The translations under genes were made by a program, and so were the position numbers. A stretch of 64,000 nucleotides of DNA from an uncultured Dehalococcoidia bacterium (GTDB lineage: Bacteria; Chloroflexota; Dehalococcoidia; Lucifugimonadales; UBA3495), in assembly GCA_951812535.1 (NCBI GenBank), contig CATOSK010000005.1, positions 1-64,000 on the forward strand. Reading direction: 5' to 3'. The notes under the pieces are model-generated. The model was not told the DNA's origin. It was given only the letters and a program-made list of their open reading frames with translations, and did no database searches. Shown here piece by piece: positions 7,716-15,993 of the stretch (position 1 is its first letter; each line of letters begins with the position of its first letter).

Positions 7716-8626
7716 ACGCTATTTTGGAAGCTTTGATAGATACCTTGACTTTCTTTCCCCGCGGGCTGGTGTTCGTGGGCCTGGGGCTGGTGGTGCTTTT
7801 TCTGGCCAAGTTGGGCCGGGACCTGGTGACCCGGCACCGGATTGACGAAGAACTCACCGAGAAAAGGAACCTGGCCGAAGCCCTGCGCCTGTCGGGATAC
7901 CTGCTGGGCGTAATCCTGGTTTTCCTGGGGGCAATCTATCAACCCTTCACCCAGGTGGTGAGCGTCAGCGAACTGGGCTTCAGCCAGGCGTTCTGGGTTG
8001 ACGTGCTTCGCGTGTTTCTATATTCCCTGGGGGGTATCATCGCCCTGAACCTGGTCCGGCCCCTCATGGACCGGCTGATCCTGTACAAGTTCAACCTTGA
8101 ACAGGAAATCATCAACGAGCAAAACGTGGGGACCGGAGCCGCGGAATTCGGCTTGAACGTGGCGGCAGGTCTGGCCATTGGCGGAGCGATTTCAGGCAGC
8201 GGCAGCGGTTCCGAAGTGTCCCAGGCCTACACTGCACTGGCCTTTTCGGTCCTGGGGCTGGCGGTGCTGATCCTCTTCGCCCTGTTTTACCAAGTGACCA
8301 CCCGTTTTGACATTCACGCCGAAATCGAAGACGGGAATATGGCGGTCGGAGTCGTTCTGGGAGCCAACCTGATCGCCATCGGGTTGGTTACGCTCAAAGC
8401 CCTGTTCGGGGACTTCATCGGATGGCGGCAAAGCATCATCGAGTTCCTGATCTTTGCGGTTATCGGCCTCGTATTGCTTTACGTGCTGCGGTTGGTGGTT
8501 GACCTGATCCTGCTGCCCCACACCAAGGTGTCCGAAGAACTGGGGACCGGGAAGAACCTCGGGATGGCCTTCGTGGAAAGCACGGTGGTCATCAGTTCGG
8601 CGCTGATCCTGTTCTTTGCCATTTAG
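7712..8626 (+). CDS. DUF350 family integral membrane protein
   Basis: The 304-residue protein has about eight hydrophobic segments in two halves, each with DUF350-like spacing. It opens FPRGLVFVGLGLVVLFLAKLG and includes a Gly/Ser-rich segment AIGGAISGSGSGSE. It starts at GTG 7712, overlapping the DUF4178 stop, so it is translationally coupled. DUF350 proteins (E. coli YjfL type) occur with PspA homologues and glutathionylspermidine-synthetase-like genes. Here PspA and a polyamine gene lie within 6 kb, but no ATP-grasp partner is present. Transport or channel function is speculative. Confidence 0.87.
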   Translation: MNAILEALIDTLTFFPRGLVFVGLGLVVLFLAKLGRDLVTRHRIDEELTEKRNLAEALRLSGYLLGVILVFLGAIYQPFTQVVSVSELGFSQAFWVDVLRVFLYSLGGIIALNLVRPLMDRLILYKFNLEQEIINEQNVGTGAAEFGLNVAAGLAIGGAISGSGSGSEVSQAYTALAFSVLGLAVLILFALFYQVTTRFDIHAEIEDGNMAVGVVLGANLIAIGLVTLKALFGDFIGWRQSIIEFLIFAVIGLVLLYVLRLVVDLILLPHTKVSEELGTGKNLGMAFVESTVVISSALILFFAI

Positions 8627-8726
8627 AGAACTGCGCCATTCAGAAAACTGGACTAAAGCAGGAGCGGGCCGCAACAGCCGGAGACGTGGCGAAACCGGCT
8701 ATTGAGGCAACAGGACCAATCCCTTT

Positions 8727-9812
8727 CTAGCCCGGAGGTCCTTCCGTGGCAGCGGAATCTCCGAAGGAAGTACGCACCCGTTGGGCGATTTGCGCCTCCA
8801 TGCGTTCCTTCCGGGCGGATTCAGCCCGCTCTTCCAGGCAAGCATACCCAGCTTCTACTATCTCCTGAATCAACTCCCCAGGGACCTCAAACCGGTCCAC
8901 CACCGGCTCCAGTATCATATTGAAGAACTCAATATCGCCAATCCGTTCCGGCCAGGTTGAGACGAATTCATCGAACGTGCCGTCGTAGAGCCGCAACAGG
9001 AAAACCGTGCGCACCGGATCGAGTCCCTCGGCGATAAAAACCTGCACCCGCAAGTCGAGGCCGGAGCCTGTGTCAAACTCGGGAGACCCGGCATCCTCCT
9101 CCCAGAGAACGTCCTTGAAAACGTCGAACCGGTCAATGCAGGACCCGGTCTCGGACAACAGTGCGCTGATGAACCTGCGGCCCTCCCCGGTAATCCGGGG
9201 AAATCCGGCTTCACCGCAAGGGGCCAGGAACCCGCGGTCGAAAAGGCTTTGCGCTATGGGCCGAAGCGGGGAACTTTCACTCATCCCGGTCAAAGGCGGC
9301 AGCCGGTACTTGTGCTTGTCCAGATAGTAGAGGAGGGTACAAGATCGCAGCCAGGCCAGCAGTTCGTCCTCGCTGTCGGCATACCCTTGGGAAACGGCAT
9401 ACTCCAGGGGCCGGTACTCGGGCTCCACCGCTAGCTCAAGAGCGAATTGGACGGAGCCGGGCCACACCAATGTAGTGGAAGAATCCGGAAGCGGTTGGAG
9501 GAAATCCGAGGCGATGTCGGAAAGCTGTACCGGGCGGCCCAAGGCGCCAGTGAGGTTGAGCCGGCACAATCCTGAGCGATAGTGGTCAAAAACCGGCAGG
9601 AAGCAGTCGTAGATGTCCGGCAAGTCCGGGTTTTCCGGCAAGTCCAGCATTTGCTCCACCGCCAACTGGCCGGCCTCATCTTCAGGGAACACTGAGTCCA
9701 GAAGTTGCCCGATGGAAAGACGCGCATAGTCTCGCGGGAGGGTTATTTCAAGGGAAGCGCCCGGTGGCATTCCAGACAGCGACACCGCCAACGCGAAGCC
9801 CTCGCCGCGCAT
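8727..9812 (-). CDS. Uncharacterised acidic protein, 361 residues
   Basis: I do not recognise this protein. It is soluble, acidic, and alternates beta-rich segments (residues 1-25) with helical ones. The last 60 residues look helical and charged (ELIQEIVEAGYACLEERAESARKERMEAQIAQRV). A winged-helix-like stretch may lie around residues 170-230 (SPLRPIAQSLFDRGFLAP...ITGEGRRFISALL). The ATG at 9812 was chosen for GGAGAGGG upstream; the open frame continues to 10085 but overlaps the lipoprotein gene in a low-complexity stretch. It follows the lipoprotein gene by 37 bases on the same strand, so they form an operon. Confidence 0.75.
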   Translation of the reverse strand: MRGEGFALAVSLSGMPPGASLEITLPRDYARLSIGQLLDSVFPEDEAGQLAVEQMLDLPENPDLPDIYDCFLPVFDHYRSGLCRLNLTGALGRPVQLSDIASDFLQPLPDSSTTLVWPGSVQFALELAVEPEYRPLEYAVSQGYADSEDELLAWLRSCTLLYYLDKHKYRLPPLTGMSESSPLRPIAQSLFDRGFLAPCGEAGFPRITGEGRRFISALLSETGSCIDRFDVFKDVLWEEDAGSPEFDTGSGLDLRVQVFIAEGLDPVRTVFLLRLYDGTFDEFVSTWPERIGDIEFFNMILEPVVDRFEVPGELIQEIVEAGYACLEERAESARKERMEAQIAQRVRTSFGDSAATEGPPG

Positions 9813-9849
9813 GGAGAATCCCTCTCCCACTCGAGCACCCTGATCCCGT

Positions 9850-10674
9850 TTATGACGAGCTTGCGGAACCACGCTCCCGTCTGAACCTGACCTGGCTGAA
9901 CCTGACCTGGCCGCCGCCGCCGCTAAAGCCACCGCTGGTGCTCCTGGACACGGAGGAGGAACCAAAGCTGGAACGGGAAACCGCAGAGCTGGACCGGAAA
10001 GCACCGGAAGACTTCTGCGTCTGCCGATAAGTCTGCCGTCCCGAACTGAGGTTCCGGCTGGATTCCTGGTAGCGGGAGCCGGCAAAACCGCGCTGGGTGC
10101 TGGCGTAACGGCTATTGCGGGAAACCTGGGTGCCGTACCTGCTGGACTGGCGGTAATTGTTGCGTTGTTGGCGGATCGTCGGCCCGGAATTTACCGGCGT
10201 GTGATAGAAATACGGCCCACGGCTGAAGCTGCTGGCGATCAAAAAGCCAAACAGGAAATCACTGCCCCCGAAGCCCCGGTCATAGTAGCCGTTGGCTCCG
10301 TAGCCCCGCATATTGTACTCTTCGTTGACCTTGACAATGGAAAAGAGCCGGTCATCCGCGGAATCGTCAATGTTATTGTCGCCGTTGAGGTCTTCCCACC
10401 CCTCCAAGGTCAACCTGTCGCCATCCTGCAGGGCGCGGATCAGGATGATCCCGTCGCCCTCGTAGATTTCGTTAACCCGCTGCTCGAACTCGGTCGGACT
10501 CTTGGAACTCTTGAAAGCTTGCTGAACGTCATCTAGGTTGATCCGCCCTGCCGCGCCGTCGGTCGCCGCCCAGTCATCGTACGAAGGACCGCCGCAAGCA
10601 GCGATGAGGGGCGAGCCGGCCACCATGCCCCCCGTAAAGATTGCCATACTCGCCCTGCGGAGTTTTGGCGCCAT
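9850..10674 (-). CDS. Lipoprotein with dockerin-like Asp loop and Ser/Arg-rich tail
   Basis: The 274-residue protein has a basic N-terminus, hydrophobic core and lipobox LIAAC (Cys about residue 27), so it is an exported lipoprotein. Residues 45-125 form a globular part containing DLNGDNNIDDSADD, a calcium-loop-like run resembling dockerin or EF-hand loops. From about residue 145 the sequence is low-complexity, rich in Ser, Arg, Gln and Tyr, ending in a Gly/Ser/Arg stretch. GAAGGAG precedes the ATG. Lipoproteins often sit in PspA/DUF350 loci, which fits the context; I assign no function. Confidence 0.8.
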   Translation of the reverse strand: MAPKLRRASMAIFTGGMVAGSPLIAACGGPSYDDWAATDGAAGRINLDDVQQAFKSSKSPTEFEQRVNEIYEGDGIILIRALQDGDRLTLEGWEDLNGDNNIDDSADDRLFSIVKVNEEYNMRGYGANGYYDRGFGGSDFLFGFLIASSFSRGPYFYHTPVNSGPTIRQQRNNYRQSSRYGTQVSRNSRYASTQRGFAGSRYQESSRNLSSGRQTYRQTQKSSGAFRSSSAVSRSSFGSSSVSRSTSGGFSGGGGQVRFSQVRFRRERGSASSS

Positions 10675-10793
10675 TTACGCTCCTTCTTCCCAATGGTTCC
10701 GTACTTGATGCCGCGGACCCGGGCCCGCCCGTTCCTGATTGCTGTTGCCGGGAATCACCAGGCTCGAAAGAATCCCGGCGGCACTGACGGGAT

Positions 10794-13700
10794 TCAGCGA
10801 GCCAAAACTGGTATATCCCAGCCCAATTCTAACACTCCATCCGGTGGGGACGGCCCATCGGTCAACCGGGCCAGCGGGAAGGTGAGCAGGCGGGACAGAA
10901 ACAGGTCCGCCGCATCATTCCGGAACCGCTCCCAGCCGTCCGCAGCATGGATTATGTAATCGGCCACAGCGGACTTGTGCCCATAATTCCCCAGCCGGGA
11001 AGCAACGGTCAATGCCCGCAGCCCACCCCGGTAGTCTTTCCACACTTCATCGCCGCACTGCAACATCAGCAGCCGGGCCAGTTCGGTAAACCTTCCGTCA
11101 CCCAATTGAGATTTCAGCGACTCCAGGCGGGCGGCCAGCGATTCTTCCAGGGTGCCGGCCAGCCGGTCCAGACCCAGGCCGCGCAAACCGGGGTCTTTTA
11201 TACCGTACGTCTGTTCCAGATCCCTCACAATTTCGCTCAAGTGCCGGTCATAATCGGCGCAGTCCAGGCCGGGAAAATGACGGTCGACCAGGCGGGATGC
11301 CGAGTTCTGCACCAGGGCATTGACCGGTTGGAGAAGATCATCGGCAAACATTACTGCCTGGCGTCCACGATAGTATGCTTCGGTGCGCGCGTCGGACACG
11401 GCAGCGTAGTCCTGCGTGACACTGCGCTGTACCGCCCCCTCTTTCTCGGCTTCCTCCTGGAGGCGGTGGAGATATCGCTCCACCCCGTTCCCTTCGAAGC
11501 AAACTCGTCCTGCTGAGTCGGTGTGCCGGCAGCCAGCCAGACCGGCCATACGGTTTCCCTCGTAAGCCAGCCGGCGGTCATCCCAGGACAGGAAGAACCG
11601 GGTGGAGCCAAACCTGCCCTGCCGGCCGCTTCGTCCCTTGAGCTGCAGGGTGACCCGGAGCGATTCGTTGAAATCCGCGTTGATAACGTACAGTCCCAAC
11701 CCGAACTCTATGGAATCGGCCGGCTCCGCCTGACAGTTGGCCGATTCCGGCTGCGCTGAAGGGGCGACGGTCACTTCTTCCCGGGTTCCGCAACGCCGCC
11801 TGGTGACGGCCAGTCCGTCAATTGCTGTCAACCTCCCAACCAGCAGGCCGGCTTCCCCGACGGTATTACACCGGACTGTAACCGGAGCATTTTCCTGCTG
11901 AAGACGCAGCCTGACGAGGGCTATGTAGTTGTCTAGAATACGCTCGTCCAGGTCACCCTCAAGGATGATGTCGGTGCCCCGTCCAGCCATGTTGGTAGCG
12001 ACAGTAACGGCGCCAAAGGCTCCGGCTTGCCGGACAACCTCTGCTTCATCGTGCCCGGTTACGGCGTTGAGCAGCTGGTGGCCGATGCCCAATTCGGATA
12101 GATGCCCGCTGACCCGTGCCGACTGCTCCACGGTCTGGACACCAACCAGAACGGGCCGCCCGACCTGCTGCCAAAACTTGACCTCGTCGGCGACACCCGC
12201 CAATTTATCCTTGCCGGAAGCATAAATCCGGCCTGGCAAGTCCTGCCGCAACAGGGGCCGGGCAGTGGGAATAACGACCACATCAAGGGAATACTTGCGG
12301 CGGAACTCTTCCGCCGCCGCCGCCGCAGTGCCGGTAATGCCGGACAGCCATTGGTAGCGGTTGGCGAAGCCCTGCACTGAAATCTCCGCCAGGCTCTCAC
12401 AGTCCGGGTTTACGCTAACCGATTCCTTCGCCTCCAGGGCCGGATGCAGGCCTTCCTGGTAGCGGGTGTCCGGCCGCGGCCGACCGCTATAGCGGTCAAT
12501 CAGGACCACGGCATCCTCGGTAACAAGATAATCCACGTCCTTTTTAAGCAGCAGGTTGGCCCTCATCGACTGGTACACCTGATTCGCCAAGTTGACCCGG
12601 AGCAGACGGTTTCGGGACAGGGGGCGGCAGCCTTCGCCTTCGTCCAACCCCGGCGCTGGTTCCCAGGAATCAACCGGTTGCCCTTCCGGATAAAAGGCCC
12701 CCAAACGCTTTTCCAGAACAGCGACGCCCCTGGCAGTAAGGGTTACGAACCGCTCTTTCGGGTCGATCACATAGAACAAATCCGCGGTCAGGGATTCGTC
12801 CGGGTAGTCGGAGCCGTCGGGGTAAAGGATGGCCTGCGCCCTGCGATAAGCGCGGGGATTCGCTGCCGCGATCTGCCGCAGGTCATCGTCGTCCGGCTGG
12901 GCCAGCATTGCCTGTCCCAGAAGGGTGGCGTAACCCTTGCTGCCCGGCAGTTCCCTATCCAGCTGCGACCGGAGTTCATCGAATAGCTCCTGCTGGAGCG
13001 AGATTAACCGGGCTACCGCACCCGTCGCCCGGTTGAAGGTCTGCGGGGCCAGCACGGGGGAACCCGCGATTATCATCGGGGTACGGGCTTCGTCAATCAG
13101 GGCCTGGTCCGCTTCGTCGATGATGGAGACTTGGAGAGGGGTCTGGACCTGCTCTTCTGGAGACACGGCGATGTTGTCCCGCAGGAAATCAAACCCGAAC
13201 TCGCGCATGGTCCCGTAAACGATTCGCTGGCGATAGGCATCGCGACGCTCCGCCTCGACCATGTAACCCAGGACGGCATCAACACCTATACCAAGGGAGC
13301 GATAAACCGGGGCCAGCAGGCCGCAATCCCGGTCCGCCAGGTAATCGTTGGCGGTAACGACGTGGACCGAGCGGCCCAGAACCGCGTGCATGACTGCCGG
13401 AAAGGCGACCGCAACGGTCTTGCCCTCTCCGGCGTTCATCTCGACAACCTTGCCGCGGAACAGGTGCAAACCGGCCAGGATTTGCTCATCGGTGGTCTGG
13501 AATGGCAAGAGATTGTGGACATCCCTGGATGCTACCGCCCGGTAAAACTCGGCGGTAAGCAGGACATCCCAACCGTACCGGCCCCGGCTTGCGTTCTGCA
13601 TCTGGCGCAGCGCATCAACAATGATTCGTTCATCGGGATCGAGAGCCGATATTCCTGAGCCGGACCTGGCGATCTGCCAATATACCTCCAGGCCCTGACG

Positions 13701-14072
13701 ATCAAAGGCAGGGTCGAAAATGCGCCAGATTCCCAACCGGCGGCGGATGGCTTCATTAGTGATGGCAAATACGTGAGCCAGGATGCTATCAAAGCAGGGG
13801 GAGGCAGGCCGATCCTCGATGTCGTGCCTGATTCGGCCCAGGGATTCCCGTAGTTCCCCGTCCGAATATCCATCCAGGCCCAGATCGGAGTGCAGCCGCC
13901 GTATCTCTTGCAAGAGGTCCCGCTCCGACCGGGGCCTCCCGGCTTCCGCCAGCCGTTTGAACGCTCCGAGCGCACCGGCCAACCTCTGAGATTCCGGCAG
14001 CCTCCAACCACTGCCTCCAGCGGCGGAAAAACGGCCGGCTCTATTGGCCGGCGTTTTGGCAGTCACGTTCAT
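10794..14072 (-). CDS. Divergent SecA-like preprotein translocase ATPase (accessory type)
   Basis: The 1092-residue protein keeps SecA ATPase motifs: Walker A MNAGEGKT (about 212-219; canonical MKTGEGKT), VTANDYLADRD, YGTMREFGFDFLRDN, Walker B IIDEADQALIDEARTPMII (about 317-335), GITGTA, VATNMAGRGTDI, and LKGRSGRQG. It differs in having about 200 residues before Walker A, lacking the GTERHESRRIDNQLRGR consensus (here NADFNESLRVTLQLKGR), carrying a 60-residue insert after the MAGRGTDI motif, and lacking the C-terminal zinc motif. The housekeeping SecA is presumably elsewhere. The gene overlaps the transglutaminase-like gene upstream by 32 bp, implying coupled translation and a shared job, perhaps dedicated export or another remodelling task. 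Confidence 0.85.
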   Translation of the reverse strand: MNVTAKTPANRAGRFSAAGGSGWRLPESQRLAGALGAFKRLAEAGRPRSERDLLQEIRRLHSDLGLDGYSDGELRESLGRIRHDIEDRPASPCFDSILAHVFAITNEAIRRRLGIWRIFDPAFDRQGLEVYWQIARSGSGISALDPDERIIVDALRQMQNASRGRYGWDVLLTAEFYRAVASRDVHNLLPFQTTDEQILAGLHLFRGKVVEMNAGEGKTVAVAFPAVMHAVLGRSVHVVTANDYLADRDCGLLAPVYRSLGIGVDAVLGYMVEAERRDAYRQRIVYGTMREFGFDFLRDNIAVSPEEQVQTPLQVSIIDEADQALIDEARTPMIIAGSPVLAPQTFNRATGAVARLISLQQELFDELRSQLDRELPGSKGYATLLGQAMLAQPDDDDLRQIAAANPRAYRRAQAILYPDGSDYPDESLTADLFYVIDPKERFVTLTARGVAVLEKRLGAFYPEGQPVDSWEPAPGLDEGEGCRPLSRNRLLRVNLANQVYQSMRANLLLKKDVDYLVTEDAVVLIDRYSGRPRPDTRYQEGLHPALEAKESVSVNPDCESLAEISVQGFANRYQWLSGITGTAAAAAEEFRRKYSLDVVVIPTARPLLRQDLPGRIYASGKDKLAGVADEVKFWQQVGRPVLVGVQTVEQSARVSGHLSELGIGHQLLNAVTGHDEAEVVRQAGAFGAVTVATNMAGRGTDIILEGDLDERILDNYIALVRLRLQQENAPVTVRCNTVGEAGLLVGRLTAIDGLAVTRRRCGTREEVTVAPSAQPESANCQAEPADSIEFGLGLYVINADFNESLRVTLQLKGRSGRQGRFGSTRFFLSWDDRRLAYEGNRMAGLAGCRHTDSAGRVCFEGNGVERYLHRLQEEAEKEGAVQRSVTQDYAAVSDARTEAYYRGRQAVMFADDLLQPVNALVQNSASRLVDRHFPGLDCADYDRHLSEIVRDLEQTYGIKDPGLRGLGLDRLAGTLEESLAARLESLKSQLGDGRFTELARLLMLQCGDEVWKDYRGGLRALTVASRLGNYGHKSAVADYIIHAADGWERFRNDAADLFLSRLLTFPLARLTDGPSPPDGVLELGWDIPVLAR

Positions 14073-15492
14073 AGCCCGGGTTTCCCTGGTTACCCGGGGT
14101 GGAGGGGCCAGCCAACCTGATCACCACCAACCCCGCGTCGTGGCCCGGCCGGTCCCATTCGTTATACCGATCGAGCAGGTGGTCCCTGGCATCCAGAATA
14201 TTTGCCGCGGCCTGGGGATGGGAAGACGTCAATTCGCGACCCAGCGGTGATTCCAGCGTCCACTCCCGGTCCACTTCGCACTGGAAATTGGCCCGGCGGC
14301 AGATGCCGAGATATTCCTGACGCAGCCGGTCGTACTCTTTCCCGTTGCGGTAAGGCAGCGGCATGACGTAGAACTCTTCAGACAAATACAGGCCGAGCTC
14401 ATTCTCGAATACCTGCACCATGTCGGTATCGGAAAGCCAGCCTTCCAGGGCAAAAAACAGGTTTTCCGGTATGTCCTGCGGCACCCGGTGGTAGTAATAG
14501 TTCTCCTCGGCTTCCACCATCCTGACCATTACCGAGGTCTTGCAATCATAGCCTAGCATGCGTTCTACATCCGGGCCCTGGAGGAACAGGAAGGGAATGT
14601 TGCCGTTAGTCGCGTCCACCAGGACCGGAACGCCGCCCACATGGTACAACAGGGCGGTGTGCTGCCAGTAACGCATATGCCGCTTGGCGAACCGGAAATC
14701 GAAGGTGGTCAGCATTTCCCGAAGCTTGTTCACCGGGACCGGCCCGCGGGCGTTGTCACCACCAATAAGATACTCGGACTGCAGGCCGTAGTGGTCGGTT
14801 AGGAATTTCAAAGCCTGCACCTTTTCGGTGCAGATTCCCCCGGCCCCGGCGGCAATGTTCCGAACCGTTTCATCCCCGGTCTTGAACATCACTTTTTCGC
14901 CTATGAACCGGGAATAATTCTCGAAATCGCTCTCCCAGATGCGACGGCCCAGGGCCTTGATAAACCGCAACTGGCGCTCCCCCGAGTCCAGACGGAGCAC
15001 GTCCTCCGCTCCCTCAACACCAAGGGCTTCTTCCAGGGTGGCCCGAACAAAGGATGCGAAAAGCCCGGGGGCGTTTTCCCACCGGCGGCGATGAAATCCG
15101 GCCCAATTGCGCTCGTATGAAACATTGGTGCGGTCAATCGCCAAGTCGATTACGGGCACCTGCTTTTCCTCAACCAGGGCCACCTGAACAGCCGGCGGAT
15201 TCTCCAGACTGACCTCCCGCCCCTGCTGCCTGAAAGCAATCCCGGAAAACATTCCGGTCAGTCTACCCATGTCATCACAGGCGTAAACCAGGTCCTGCAA
15301 CACCCGCAGCGAACCTAACGAAGCCTCGGTGATGGCCCCGGTCTCCAGTAAACTTTCCGCCGGACAATGCAGCAAATACCTGTCGAGGATTTGGGCCACG
15401 GCTGGTTGCCCGCCGGACGGCTCGATGCGCAGGGCAGCCCCGCGCCTGGTGAATGTATCGGTCAGTTGCAATATCAAATGTGAGGATTCCAC
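14041..15492 (-). CDS. Transglutaminase-like cysteine-enzyme fold protein coupled to SecA-like gene
   Basis: The 483-residue protein carries a transglutaminase-like core: GGICTEKVQALKFLTDHYG with candidate nucleophile Cys221, YWQHTALLYHV with His278, and VPVLVDATNG with Asp293, in the order and spacing of the Cys-His-Asp triad. The rest is unfamiliar. No signal peptide is seen, so it is likely cytoplasmic. The start is GTG 15492 with a weak GGTGA site. It is first in an operon with the SecA-like ATPase. A protease, amidase or acyl-transfer role on secreted substrates is possible but untested. The family call rests on motif spacing only. Confidence 0.7.
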   Translation of the reverse strand: MESSHLILQLTDTFTRRGAALRIEPSGGQPAVAQILDRYLLHCPAESLLETGAITEASLGSLRVLQDLVYACDDMGRLTGMFSGIAFRQQGREVSLENPPAVQVALVEEKQVPVIDLAIDRTNVSYERNWAGFHRRRWENAPGLFASFVRATLEEALGVEGAEDVLRLDSGERQLRFIKALGRRIWESDFENYSRFIGEKVMFKTGDETVRNIAAGAGGICTEKVQALKFLTDHYGLQSEYLIGGDNARGPVPVNKLREMLTTFDFRFAKRHMRYWQHTALLYHVGGVPVLVDATNGNIPFLFLQGPDVERMLGYDCKTSVMVRMVEAEENYYYHRVPQDIPENLFFALEGWLSDTDMVQVFENELGLYLSEEFYVMPLPYRNGKEYDRLRQEYLGICRRANFQCEVDREWTLESPLGRELTSSHPQAAANILDARDHLLDRYNEWDRPGHDAGLVVIRLAGPSTPGNQGNPGYERDCQNAGQ

Positions 15493-15993
15493 ACTTCACC
15501 AGCAACGGGGACGGGTCTGCGGAGGGAGGATTGCTCTGACGTTAGGCAACCATGAACTCGGCATAGTACCGAACAGGATTATCCAGGGTGATTGTACAAC
15601 CTGACTGGCCGGAGTTGCTGAACCCTTCAATTCCAGGGGAGACAGGCGCCTTTGACTCGGTCATTCCTGGAATCATCGGTCATTCCTGGAATCAAAGGTA
15701 CCGAGCCGGTCAGGTCGGGAGCCGACATTGCTCGTGGTGAACCGGCAAAGAATGGTGGGCTGGGCGGCGGTTCTGTTTGCCGCGGCCCCTACTTCCCGCT
15801 GCGGCCCGCTTCATAAGGGAGTCCCTGCCTGGGCCGCGAGCGGGACAACACGCTTAATCCGGTCTTCGGTCAACCCAAGTCCAAACGATGTGGACAGGAG
15901 CTGCCGTCCCGGTGCCAACCGTTCCCGAAGCACCTTCGACAACTGGGCTGAGAAAAGGCCGTAGATTCAATCGTCGTTGACCGGAAGGCGCCC
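15493..15993. other. Gap upstream of the transglutaminase/SecA-like operon
   Basis: No gene seen. It contains the tandem palindromic repeat described separately (15657-15694) and must hold the operon promoter. The stretch around 15730 shares GTGGTGAACCGGCA with 24409-24422; I cannot say whether that is a mobile-element scar or chance. Confidence 0.35.
15657..15694. repeat. Tandem 19-bp repeat with palindromic core
   Basis: TCGGTCATTCCTGGAATCA occurs twice head to tail (15657-15675 and 15676-15694). Each unit contains ATTCCTGGAAT, a perfect dyad around its central base. Two palindromes about two helical turns apart, some 165 bp upstream of the transglutaminase/SecA-like operon, look like a cooperative regulator operator. 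Confidence 0.5.

Noticed and set aside
9830-10085. N-terminal extension of the 361-residue protein
   Set aside because: It overlaps the lipoprotein gene's low-complexity tail in another frame; a good ribosome site supports 9812.
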